DNA of 64,000 nucleotides from Spiroplasma kunkelii CR2-3x (lineage in GTDB: Bacteria > Bacillota_I > Bacilli_A > Mycoplasmatales > Mycoplasmataceae), in assembly GCF_001274875.1 (NCBI RefSeq), contig NZ_CP010899.1:806001-870000 (forward strand), in the 5' to 3' direction. The notes below the pieces were generated by a model. It was not told where the DNA came from. It searched no databases and saw only the letters and a program-made list of their open reading frames with translations. Both the position numbers and the translations under genes were made by a program. How positions within the stretch are numbered: the first letter of the stretch is position 1; every line of letters starts with the position of its first letter. Below, in pieces: positions 43,996 to 53,672 of the stretch.

Positions 43996-44217
43996 TTGTT
44001 TATTAAACAAATATTTAGCATTAGGTAAACAAAATTAGGGGGAATTAAATTATTAATAAAAGATACTTATTAATTATTAAAAAAAATATAGCATTGATAC
44101 TTTATCGTTTTATACATTTAAAGAAGTAAAAATAACTGTTAAAAAGAAAAGTATTATCCAATAGTAATTATTTATTTAGCAAAATAAAAATATTAAATGA
44201 CAAGGAGAATAAATAAT

Positions 44218-44490
44218 ATGTAAAAAGATGAAAATGGAAATATTTATACCGAAGAAAATTTATTTGAAGAAGCATTAGAAGAATATTATTCAGAAGAAAG
44301 TGCTTATTACTATATTGAAAAATTAATTATGGAAAAAAATTGGAGGAAATTTAAAATAAATAATAATGATAATATTGTAAAAGATATAATTCAAAGCGTT
44401 TCTTTTCCTTTTCTTATTAAAGGTAATGATTTTAAAGAATTAAATTTAAAAAAATTAAATATTAAAAAATGAATGGATGAAAATGGGTAA
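44218..44490 (+). pseudogene. Small acidic protein gene with ochre at codon 2
   Basis: AAGGAG precedes ATG 44218, but codon 2 is TAA. The rest of the frame is open for 88 codons (KDENGNIYTEENLFEEALEE, SAYYYIEKLIMEKNWR) to TAA 44488-44490. Gln (CAA) at codon 2 would restore a 90-aa acidic protein. No other ATG gives a useful product. Family unknown; phage-derived by position. Confidence 0.5.
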
Positions 44491-44525
44491 GAATTAGCAG
44501 AATTTATTTATTGTCATAATAATTA

Positions 44526-44597
44526 TTATAATACAACTGGCTGTGCTTTTTCATCACAAATATTTAAAATCTCTTTAATTTTTTCTACATTTGCCAT
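44526..44597 (-). pseudogene. Truncated small phage gene, 23 codons
   Basis: AAGGAG precedes ATG 44597, opening MANVEKIKEILNICDEKAQP then VVL and TAA. The ribosome site is good, but the frame is very short, so it is probably a truncated 5' end. Function unknown. Confidence 0.35.
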
Positions 44598-44599
44598 TA

Positions 44600-44786
44600 T
44601 TTTGCACTCCTTATTTAAGTGTTGAATTAACACTTTTAACAAATTATAGTTAAGATTCTTTTTATGGAAAAAGATTAAATCATTAACTTTATTATATACT
44701 ATTATTTCACCAATACAATACTTTTTATATATAATTACTAAACAAACAATATAAAAGTGTTATAATAAAATTAAGTATTTAAATAT
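44600..44786 (+). promoter_or_regulatory. Promoter region of tRNA-Ser
   Basis: TATAAT at about 44759-44764 lies 23 bp before the tRNA, a good -10 hexamer. Nothing else recognisable. Confidence 0.45.
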
Positions 44787-44876
44787 GGAACAGTACTCAA
44801 AATGGACAAGAGTACATCCTGCTAAGATGTTAGGTCGGGAAACCGATGTGATAGTTCGAGTCTCTCTCCTGTTCCG
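44787..44876 (+). tRNA. tRNA-Ser (GCU anticodon)
   Basis: Acceptor stem GGAACAG/CTGTTCC pairs fully. D-stem CTC/GAG. Anticodon stem ACATC/GATGT with loop CTGCTAA gives GCT. A long variable arm (GGTCGGGAAACCGAT) is typical of class II tRNA-Ser. The T-loop is TTCGAGT, but its stem GATAG/CTCTC has one mismatch. CCA is not encoded (GCAAT follows). It reads AGY codons. The mismatch and location among phage relics leave open whether it is the main functional copy. Confidence 0.85.
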
Positions 44877-44911
44877 CAATTTAAATAAAAAGTAAATATA
44901 AAAAAGAGATA

Positions 44912-45172
44912 TTAAATTTCTTTTTTTAATTCTTTTTTAACAATCATAGTATTAAGCATATCTTTATATTCTTTATCTTGTTTTTCCATATATATAATTG
45001 TTTCTTTAAGTTTTATTTGAAACTCTTTAAAGAGAATAACACACAACTGCACAGGTCAATAACCCTGCATTTGTCTTACTAAATTACCATTTTAATCTTT
45101 TTTAAATCTTGCTAATATCTTATCTTTACAATCAGGGATTTCACAATTCAATCATTTCTTAATAACAGCCAT
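44912..45172 (-). pseudogene. Small Cys-containing phage gene with one internal ochre
   Basis: ATG 45172 after AGAGGTAA. MAVIKKWLNCEIPDCKDKIL and ARFKKD are followed by TAA, then NGNLVRQMQGYWPVQLC and a helical C-terminus (FKEFQIKLKETIIYMEKQDK). Everything but that one codon is open over 86 codons. CEIPDC and a later Cys recall the Cys/His protein at 39945-40244, so both may be one phage family. Confidence 0.5.
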
Positions 45173-45217
45173 TATTTTACCTCTTTTTACCAAATTTAAT
45201 TTTAATTAAAATATATT

Positions 45218-45496
45218 TTATTTTTGATATTGTTTATCTAATTTTAAATATTCTTTTACAATATTATAAATTTCTTTCTTTTTAGTTGGTGAATTATTAT
45301 TATATGCCCTTGAAAAACTAGGGAAAGTTTTTCTATTATCTATAATACAACAACGTAATTCATTTTTTAAAATATAACAATTTTAATTATCTTTTCAAAC
45401 ATAATTATTATGATTTAACTGTTTTAATTTATCTTCTATAAATAATGTTGCATATAATAAGAAGTAATAACCAATTTGACATTTTTTATTCACCAT
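45218..45496 (-). pseudogene. Small phage gene with one internal ochre
   Basis: ATG 45496 overlaps the end of the lipoprotein gene. MVNKKCQIGYYFLLYATLFI and LNHNNYVWKDN are followed by TAA, then NCYILKNELRCCIIDNRKTF and SPTKKKEIYNIVKEYLKLDK. One lesion in 92 codons. Soluble, family unknown. Confidence 0.45.
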
Positions 45497-46010
45497 TAAC
45501 TTTTATATTACCATTATCATCAATGATTAAATCAGGTTCCTTAGTATCTAAATTTCAACGATAAACTGCTTTAAAAAAAGTTCCATCATCTTCAATTCAA
45601 GTCGCATATTCTCTTGTTTTATTTGCAGCTAAATCAAATTCATTTCTATATAAAAATGCACCACTATATGACTTGTCAATTTTAGTATAGCTAATAATAC
45701 CATTTATTGTATTATTTTCAGTATAACCTATATTTTTATATTTTTTAATTGTTCAATTATCTTTTTTTGCACCTTTTCATACAATTATATAATATTTATA
45801 ATCTCCCTGAGAATTAAATGGTTTTTCTTGTGCTGCTATTCATTCTAAATTATCTTTAATGTTTTTGTTAGTAGTATTTATTTTGTTTTCTTGTTTTAGT
45901 TGTGCTAATTCTTCGGGTGTATATTCGTGTGTTTTATTACAAGCAACTAAACTTGTTGTGCTTGTTGCTGTTAATCCGATTACTCCTAAAAAACTTAATA
46001 TCTTTTTCAT
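45486..46010 (-). CDS. Lipoprotein related to the prophage lipoprotein
   Basis: 174 aa, intact with TGA-Trp. The signal peptide MKKILSFLGVIGLTATSTTS ends in lipobox LVAC, so the mature protein is surface-anchored at Cys24. The mature part contains YKYYIIVWKGAKKDNWTIKK and ends FKAVYRWNLDTKEPDL. The pattern YY-x-(V/I)-W-K, then W-x-(L/I)-K-K, then F-K-x-x-Y-R-W is shared with the prophage lipoprotein (15920-16324) and the attachment protein domain. Identity is low, so it is a family relation rather than a copy. Function unknown; surface exposure is the firm inference. AAGGAATT ribosome site. Confidence 0.75.
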
Positions 46011-46064
46011 AATAATAAATAATTCCTTTCATTAAATCCTTTATATATATTCAAGTAACAAAAC

Positions 46065-47290
46065 CTAACTTCGTGGAATAAATGTAATACTAATAGGGTT
46101 AATGCTTTTATTTCTAATTCCTAAAACAAGGTGATTATTAATATCTATTGTTAAATCTTTATCATTACCAAAATAAGGTCAATATTCAGCACCACCTAAA
46201 AATACTAATTCGGGTTTCAATTTTTTTAAAAATCTAATTTTTAATTTCATATTATTTGTATAATATGTTTGTAAATATATTTTTTAACTTTATTATCAGA
46301 AATATCAGAAATTTTCAATAAAAAATGTAAAACACCACTATTTTTTTCAGTCCAATAAATACTTTTATAATCTTCACTTGGTGTACTAGTAGTTTCACCA
46401 GTAAATAATGTTGTCATCTTATTTTCTTTTATATTAGCAAGGTCATAAATTAAAATACCATTAAATTTAACATTGTCAAGTTGCGGTAAACCTTCTTTTT
46501 TAAAGTTGCGTTAGATAATAAACCTAAATTATAGCCGCAACTATTTTCCCTAGCTAATAAATTAACATTTCTATTAGGAATAAAATATTTTATATCTGGT
46601 TCAATACACCAAACATATAAATTATTAAGATTATTAAATTGAATTAATGAATAAGCATTTAATAATTGTGATAAAGTAGTAATTGTTGGGTTAATTTGTT
46701 TTAAATCAATTTCTAATTCATAATAAGAATTATATAAATTATCTAAAAATAAATTGCCACGATTAATACAGTGTGAATTTACAGTAATATTAGTTTTTAA
46801 TGGTTTATTTGTTTTAGCATCTAATATATTTACAGTATATGGTTTATATGTAAATGGATTTGGTGGTAATACGGCTTGAGGGTAAAAAAATGTTGTTTCT
46901 TCTAATAAATCATAATCTAAATCACTTGTTTTAATAACACTATTTCATGCTTGAACATTACCATTTGGTTTAATAAATTTAGCCATTGTTTGTCATTCAC
47001 CTTGAAAGTTTTGAAATGCAGTAATATTATAATTTAAAGTAAATGGATTTTATGAATATGTTGTAATTTTAAAATTATTTTTTCCAATAGTTTGTAAATT
47101 AATTAAATCAATAACATAACTTTCTAATGTTCCATCAGTAGTTGGATTAAATTCTAATTTATTATCTAAATTAGTTAATTTAGTATCTTTATCTAATGCT
47201 TGAAAATCTTGTGATAATATTACAATTTCATCAGTTAAACTCCGACCGTCTTTAAATTGAATAAGTGCTAAACAAATGTTTTTACAAAAT
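46065..47290 (-). pseudogene. Tail-like phage protein, 5' end missing and frameshifted
   Basis: Reading down from about 47285: ALIQFKDGRSLTDEIVILSQ, DGTLESYVIDLINLQTIGKN, ITAFQNFQGEWQTMAKFIKP, NSHCINRGNLFLDNLYNSYY, then after a frameshift near 46275 KPELVFLGGAEYWPYFGNDK and GIRNKSINPISITFIPRS, ending TAG 46065-46067. It is beta-rich with many Tyr/Trp/Asn, about 400 residues, and recalls baseplate or tail-fibre proteins of Gram-positive phages. That is a structural impression, not a motif match. The N-terminus was lost where the IS30 remnant begins. Confidence 0.5.
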
Positions 47291-47480
47291 ATTTAAAGAA
47301 ATTTATTAATTAAAATTTAATAAATGCTTTTTTAGCGTGCTTAAATATGAATAAATTAAAATATATTTATAAAATATTTTAATTTTTAAAAAGAGTTGCA
47401 TTTTTTAAAAATAATGTCATCATTAAATTAATAAGAGACAGAATTTGTTACTTGAATATACACGATACAAATTATAAATA
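47270..47480 (+). mobile_element. IS30 3'-end remnant
   Basis: TTTTTACAAAATATTTAAAG and the following GCGTGCTTAAATAT, TTGCATTTTTTAAAA and ATTAATAAGAGACAG align with the transposase tail and 3' flank of the IS30 copy at about 43320-43520. It is the downstream end of another insertion and truncates the tail-like gene. Confidence 0.6.
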
Positions 47481-47526
47481 AATATTTTTATTATTTTCTT
47501 GTAATATTTAAAATGTATGTGGTATA

Positions 47527-47835
47527 TTAGATTTTCTTTTTATTTTGCACTTCAATTGCTTTTCGTTTAGTTGCTGTTTTTCCTAAACGTTTTGCAATTA
47601 GTTTTTCTGCTGTAATTGCAGTAGTAATGGCACTTCCATCTTTTGCCCGATAATCCGCTGCTGTTTTTGTATAAACATCTCCTAATGAACGATTGATTGA
47701 TCTTTTCATAGCTGGAGTTGAATCAATAACTGCTTGTGATTTAATGAATAATCATTTTTCTTCTGTCGCATTTTTTGCTACTGGTTTTTTCGACTGGGGT
47801 ACCTTTTTGCTTTTAGCTTTCAAGCTTACTGGCAT
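47527..47835 (-). CDS. Hypothetical basic protein, 102 aa
   Basis: AAAGGAG precedes ATG 47835. MPVSLKAKSKKVPQSKKPVA opens a Lys-rich N-terminus. A conserved-looking helical part follows (MKRSINRSLGDVYTKTAADY, SAITTAITAEKLIAKRLGKT), then a basic tail ending NKKKI. One TGA-Trp. pI is very high and no membrane segment is visible, so nucleic-acid binding is likely. I do not recognise the family. It borders the core region and is intact, so it is probably chromosomal rather than phage. Confidence 0.6.
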
Positions 47836-48122
47836 ACTCAATCTCCTTTCATAATGAAATCAAACCAATGTTGGTTGCTAATGTTAAAATAGCATTAATC
47901 ATTAGTTTTTTGCATTAAATATTTTTTATCCCAAATTGAATTTAGTATTTAAGATAATTGTAATATTTTAAGAAAAAAATAAAATTTTTACTTAAAATAG
48001 ACAAATTAATTATATCAAATTTAGTTTAATTAATAAATAAGTTTAAGATATTATTTTAAAATGATAAAAGAGATTTTTAGTTATGATATTATATAAGTAG
48101 ATAAAAATGGATTGGTGAAAAA
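47836..48122. promoter_or_regulatory. Divergent promoter region upstream of ispH
   Basis: AT-rich, no gene. TATTATAT (about 48086-48093) lies some 30 bp before ispH and may be its -10 region. Otherwise nothing stands out. Confidence 0.4.
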
Positions 48123-49004
48123 ATGAAAGTTGTAAAAGTCACACCTCGTGGTTATTGTCTTGGTGTTGTCAAGTCAATTAAATGAGCAAAAGAAGCTGCT
48201 GTCAAATATGCTGGACGGAAAATTTATATGTTAGGTTATCTTGTCCATAATAAACATGTTATTAAAGAAATTGTTAATTTAGGTGTTATTCCGGTCAACG
48301 ATTTTAAACTTAATCGCCTTGCGCTAATGCAAACACTAGCAGATAATGCTGTTGTGATTTTAAGTGCACATGGTAGTGATGACCGGATTAAAGATGTCGC
48401 AGCAAAGAAAAACATTACACTTGTTGATACTGAATGTGAATGAGTAACTGTTACTAAAAATTTAATTAAGGAATATTTAGCAAAACCTGATTATCAAATT
48501 ATTTTTATTGGAAAACACTTTCATCCAGAAACAAATGCAATGTTAGCGCTTAGTCCAAGCATCAATCTTGTGACAACAGAACAAGAACTTGATAACATTT
48601 TTCCTAATCTTGACCCAACTAAAAAGATTTTAATTACAAACCAAACAACCCTTTCTAAAATTGATATTGAAGCAATTGTGAAAAAAATTAAAACCCTTGT
48701 TCCAAATGAAATTCTTTTTAAAAATGATTTATGTAATGCAACATTAGAACGACAAAATGCTGTTCTAAATTTAGATCCAGCAACAATTGACCTTTTACTT
48801 GTTGTTGGTGATGAACGAAGTAGTAACACATTAAAGCTAGTTGAAATGGGCGAAAAAATTGGGATTGAATCATATCGCATTAATGATAAAAATGATATTC
48901 AAGCAACTTGGTTGGCAAATAAAACCTGTGTTGCTGTTACTGCGGGGGCATCAACACCTAGCATCATTCAGTTAGAAGTAATTCGTTATTTAGAGCAAAT
49001 ATAA
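48123..49004 (+). CDS. ispH: 4-hydroxy-3-methylbut-2-enyl diphosphate reductase
   Basis: 293 aa, normal length. The last enzyme of the MEP pathway reduces HMBPP to IPP and DMAPP using a [4Fe-4S] cluster. The three cluster cysteines are visible: Cys13 in RGYCLGVV, Cys105 in VDTECEWV and Cys204 in NDLCNATLERQ. Also seen are the substrate-binding His motif (HGS), the Glu/Thr pattern TERQ, SSNT and AGASTPS at the C-terminus. Start MKVVKVTPRG with GGTGAAAAA upstream. It is a single plus-strand gene facing the minus-strand core operon. dxr at 62608 is the other MEP gene in the window. Confidence 0.93.
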
Positions 49005-49037
49005 AAATATTATTAACGATAGTTAATAATATTTTTG
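49005..49037. terminator. Bidirectional terminator between ispH and nif3
   Basis: AAAATATTATTAAC and GTTAATAATATTTTT pair perfectly around GATA. It contains the stop codon of the opposing gene. Confidence 0.8.
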
Positions 49038-49756
49038 ATATTATATGGAATTATTGTTAAAGTTGGAAACTTTCGGGTTAAGTATCCAGCAAAAGCAGCA
49101 GTAAAAAAATCTTCCATATAATGGTTGAAGCAAATAACTGCTAATTGTTTTTCATTTGCTAATACTCATTGATCTCATTTTACTTCCCCAGTAATAAACA
49201 GGTCAATATTTTGGTTAATTTTTGCAATCACATCACCTGCGGCTCCTGCTGCTAAGGCAACTGTTTTAATAGATTGCTCTAACGTCGATAAATTGTGCTG
49301 CACTGTTGTAATTTTAAAAATTGCTTTTAATTTCGTAATAATTTCATCAGCTGTTAAACTGACATACCCAATCATTGTTAAATTATCATCAAAGGGAACA
49401 ATTTTTTGAGGATTTAATTCTTGTAAAATCAATTCATTCATTAAACCATCATAATTTGTGTGTAAAGCATAAACAGTTATCTGATGTTTATTAAGAAGAT
49501 CAATAATTGCTCGTTTGTAAGGAATCTCTTGAATTCTTTTTTTCTTGCCAAAACAAAAAGGATGATGAGTTATAATAACATTAATTTGCTTAGCGACTGC
49601 TGCTGTAATTACTTCGCTTGTTAAATCTAAACTAACCATAATTTTTGCTACAAAATGATTTTTGTTTCCATATTGATAACCACTATAATCTCACTTACAA
49701 GCTGCTTTTAATGAAAAATCAGTTTCAATTTCTTTATATAATTTTTTAATTAACAT
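49013..49756 (-). CDS. Nif3-like dinuclear metal-centre protein
   Basis: 247 aa, intact with TGA-Trp. YqfO/Nif3 family. Metal ligands are visible in IITHHPFCF (His-His), VYALHTNYDG (His with D nearby), and near the C-terminus ITGEVKWDQ and CFNHYMEDF. The family binds two metal ions; its cellular role is not settled, with hydrolase or GTP cyclohydrolase-related roles proposed. It follows trmK with a TAATG overlap, the conserved Firmicutes order rpoD-trmK-yqfO. Length is as in the short (non-PII-insert) family members. Confidence 0.85.
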
Positions 49757-50418
49757 TATATCACCTTATTAATCATTTTTAGTTTTGCTTTAACTTCTTG
49801 ATATCGCTTAGTGTTTTCAGGAATCTTGTTTAACAATGTTAAATAATAATCATTTTTTAACAATCATTTCTCTTGAAAAAGTTTACTATGTTTTTTGCGA
49901 AGATAAGGACCGAAGTATAAGTCTTTTTTATTTTTGACTTTTTGACCAGCAGTTTTATTAACAACAATAATCTCATAAATAATATCATTTTCCTTAATTA
50001 ATAATTCTTTTTCAATAAAGTACTTATGTTTTTTAATTCATTCTCGTAATAAAAATGGATCATCATTAGGACATAAAATATAACGATCAATTAAATCAGA
50101 ATCTCGTTGCAAAATGGTTAAAATTGTTGTACTCCCTAATCCTGAAATAATACAAGTATCAATTTTAATGTCCGAAACTCCTGTTAAACCATCTGCTAAA
50201 ATTAAAGTAATAAGTTCTTCAGTATGATATTTTGCAATATTATTTTTCGCTTGGGCTAAGGGTTGTGCTGCAATATCGCATGCATAAGCTTTGGTAATTA
50301 AATTTCCTTTTGCTAAATAAATTGGAATCATTGCATGATCTGTCCCAATATCACAAATAATGTCTTTTTCATTAACTTGTTTGGCAATTAATAATAAACG
50401 TTCTGATAATATATCCAT
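49756..50418 (-). CDS. trmK: tRNA (adenine22-N1)-methyltransferase
   Basis: 220 aa. It methylates A22 of tRNAs using SAM. Seen: the SAM-binding motif IICDIGTDHAMIPIYLAKG, KAYACDIAAQPLAQAKNNI, LILADGLTGV and CIISGLGSTT, then the C-terminal coiled part. The N-terminal MDILSERLLLIAKQV matches the family start (RL..IA..V). The gene starts 12 nt after rpoD and overlaps nif3, keeping the glyS-dnaG-rpoD-trmK-nif3 order of Firmicutes. Confidence 0.9.
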
Positions 50419-50430
50419 TTTTTAAAACCC

Positions 50431-51768
50431 CTATCCTTTAAAAAAGTCTTTTAATACTTTTGCTTTCGAATTAACTTGGTTTGGCTTAAACTTACGAATT
50501 GTTTTTGCTTCAATTTGGCGAATTCGTTCACGTGTTACTTTAAATTCTTTTCCTACTTCTTCTAATGTTTTTGGTGAATCATATTTTGATAAATGCTTAT
50601 CAATTAAAGCATTTTTTTGACTTTGTACTTTTTCAATTGGTGTATCATAATGAATATCAAGAGTTTTAACTGTTTGAACTAATTCAGGGAAAGTTTCATC
50701 TTCGCATTCTTTTGCTAACCGTAATACTGTTCGTAACTTTGTTGGTAAAAGTCCAAACCGCATTCTAATTACTTTTTCTTCTCGTGCTGATAAAATTTCA
50801 TGGAAAACTTCATCAATTACTTCTCGTAATGATTCTTTTTCAGCATATTCATCCGGTGTAAAAATATCTTTATCATCAACAAAATCACCAAAATGAGTAT
50901 CATCCTCATCACCAATTGGTTTTTCTAATGAAACTGGTTCAATTGATAGTCTCTTAATTTCACGAACTTTTTCGCCAACCATTCCTTGCCCCATTTTTTC
51001 AGCAATTTCATTGTAACTTGGTTCACGTCCTAACTCTTGTGTTAATTGCCGTTCAATTCTTGTTAATTTATTAATTGTTTCAACCATATGAACAGGAATC
51101 CGAATTGTTCGCGCTTGATCAGCAATTGCACGGGTTGTTGCTTGTCTAATTCATCATGTGGCATATGTTGAAAATTTAAAACCACGCTTATAATCAAACT
51201 TATCAACAGCTTTTATTAACCCAATGTTCCCTTCTTCAATTAAATCCGAAAAATCTAATCCCCGGTTTAAATGTTTACGAGCAACTGAAACAACTAACTT
51301 CAGGTTAGAAGTAATTAATTTATCCCGTCCAAAACGTCTTTCTTCTGGATCAGATGATTCTAACATTTTAGCATATTTAATTTCTTCCTCACGAGTTAAA
51401 ATCTTACTTGTTCCCAAAATATTAAAGTAAGCTTTAATAATATCTTGAATTTTTGTTTCATTTGAAATCCCACCAACTTTATAACGTAATTTTTCATCTG
51501 GTTGTTTTTTCGTTACTTTTTCTGGTTCAGGAACTTCATTTTCTTCTAAATCTTCTAAATTAATATCACTAAATTCAACACCATTAGCAACTAATTCTTC
51601 GAAATATTCTTCAACATCATTATCATCAACTTCAAAATGATCATTAATTAATGTTATTAATTTTTCTTGTTCAATCTCATTGTTATTTTCTTCTAAATAT
51701 TTATTAATATATTCTTTAAATTCATCAAAAGATTTCATATCTCTGACTTCTTTTTTTGATAATACCAT
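50431..51768 (-). CDS. rpoD: RNA polymerase primary sigma factor
   Basis: 445 aa, intact with TGA-Trp. It directs RNA polymerase to promoters (sigma-70/SigA). Seen: an acidic N-terminal region 1.1 ([20 protein letters not shown]), region 1.2-2 ([70 protein letters not shown]), region 3 ([15 protein letters not shown]) and region 4 ([13 protein letters not shown]-type helix-turn-helix ending [17 protein letters not shown]). An alternative start at MKSFDEF is 10 codons in; the AGGGGTAGAGAGA ribosome site supports 51768. It follows dnaG by 5 nt. Confidence 0.95.
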
Positions 51769-51773
51769 TCTCT

Positions 51774-53654
51774 CTACCCCTTTTTAAATTTTAATCGTTG
51801 ATTCAACTTGTCAATTTCCATTGAAATTGCCTGTTGTTCAATTAGATTACTTGCTTTTTCTAACTTATTTCATAGCATTGCAATCTCTTTTTCATTAGCA
51901 AAATCATCAATTAAGAGCGCATAGTCTTCTAATTCTTTCTTATTATATTTAATTTTAATCGTTGATTTATTAATAATATCCATTAGTATTTTTTTTAAAT
52001 TTGGATCACTTATTTCTTGACACAACATATTAATTCTAACATTTTCTGCCCCCAAATGTCCATTATAATAAGTAATTATATAATTTGCTAACAAACGATA
52101 ACCATCAAAATTTAAATTTCCAATTTTTCTTTGATAAAAATCTGCTGCTTTTCGAGAACCAAGTAATTGTAAAACCATATTTTGTTCTGCTAAAAGATAT
52201 CGTTTTAAATTTTTAATTTTATATTTTGTATTTTTAACTATAACAATCTTACTTTGCTGTGGTTTGAAGCTTAGTGGCAACTTTTGCTGATAATTATTAT
52301 CATTTGTTCCATTAGGAATTGGTTCTAACACAGCAGGCGAAAAAACTGCTTTTTTATATGTTTTAATTTGTCCAATTTTTGTTGTAATTGTTTCTTTAGA
52401 TATTCCTGTTATTTTAACTAAATTATTAACTGCTAATTCTTGTTCCAATTGATTTGGACTAGCTTTAATTAAAGGTGCAACAATATTAATAAATTCTTCT
52501 AATTCATTTGCTGCTTGTAAATTAAATTTATTTTGAAAATAATCAAGGGCAAAATTAATTGGATGTTGGGCATTTGCTAACATTATATGAATTAATTCTC
52601 CCTGACCACTATTAACTAATTCGTCAGGGTCTTGTTGCGTCTCATTCAAAACAATTTTAACTTTTAGATTATGACTTAATAATTTAATTGTTGCTTTTAA
52701 ACTAGCATTAATTCCAGCCTTATCACCGTCTAAAAAAATTAAACACTCATTTGTTAATCTTTTAATTTCTTTTAAATGATATTCACTTAAATTAGTTCCC
52801 ATTAAAGCAGCGGTATTTTTAATATTTAATTTTTCTAAACTAATAACATCCATATATCCTTCAAGTAAAATTAAATTATTTTGCTGGCGAATAAACGGTT
52901 TCGCCCGGTGAATATTATACATTAGTTGTTCTTTTTTAAAAACTTTTGTTTCAGGAGTATTAAGATATTTTGCTACCTGGTTAGTAACCCCAATTACTCG
53001 TCCAGAAAAACCAATAATATAACTATCTTCATTTTTAATCGGAAACATTAAACGATTATTAAAATAATCATACACCTTGCCATTTTTAATTGTAATTAAA
53101 CCCGCTTGTTGAATATCATTAATTGAATATCCTTTTTTAATTAAAAAATGGTACAAATGATCAAAGCCACTATCAGCATAACCAATCTGAAATAATTCAA
53201 TTTCAATATTATTAATGTTCCGTTTTGTTAAATATTCTTTTGCATCATAAGCCTTTTTGGTTTCTAAATTATTACTAAAGTAAGCGCTTGCTAAGACATT
53301 AATTTCAAAAATTAATTGTTCACTTTTATCATATTTTGGTTTTTCTTGATAAGTAGTCAATTCATCTAAGGAAATATTGGCCATTACCGCAACTTTTTTT
53401 AAAGCTTCAATAAAACTAATATTTTCATATTCTTGTAAAAAAGTAAAAACATTGCCTCCAGTTGAACAAGCAAAACAACGGTAAATTTGCTTTTCTGGTG
53501 AAATACTCATTGAAGGATGTGAATCTTGATGAAAGGGACAAACTGTTCAATAATTACGACCCCGTTTTTCAAGCGATAAATATTCTGACATTACGGTAAC
53601 AATATTTACTTTTGACTTAATTAAATCAATTTTTTCATTACTAATTAATGCCAT
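51774..53654 (-). CDS. dnaG: DNA primase
   Basis: 626 aa, intact with TGA-Trp. It makes RNA primers for DNA replication. Seen: the N-terminal zinc ribbon ([12 protein letters not shown] and [11 protein letters not shown], with the Cys/His ligands), the catalytic core (FSGRVIG), the TOPRIM domain ([11 protein letters not shown] and [13 protein letters not shown]), and a C-terminal helicase-binding region, helical and diverged. The order glyS-dnaG-rpoD is conserved. Ribosome site AGGAGTGAAAGGT upstream of ATG 53654. Confidence 0.94.
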
Positions 53655-53672
53655 ACCTTTCACTCCTTTTAA

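Larger units (their letters stand above)
36060..47480. mobile_element. Mosaic of integrative-element, plectrovirus, tailed-phage and IS remnants
   Basis: An 11-kb block bounded by conserved plsY on one side and the ispH region on the other. It contains pieces of at least five elements in mixed orientation: Mbov_0401-type gene, conjugation ATPase, plectrovirus attachment protein, tailed-phage packaging genes, IS30, plectrovirus intergenic DNA and tail-like protein. Most genes are broken. Confidence 0.7.

Noticed and set aside
44787-44876. Phage attachment site at the tRNA 3' end
   Set aside because: I could not find a second copy of the tRNA 3' end in the window, so no attL/attR pair can be claimed.
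42357-45496. Phage recoding of TAA as a sense codon
   Set aside because: Several genes carry one in-frame TAA, but intact genes around them use TAA as the normal stop, and no suppressor tRNA with a matching anticodon is visible. Decay explains it.
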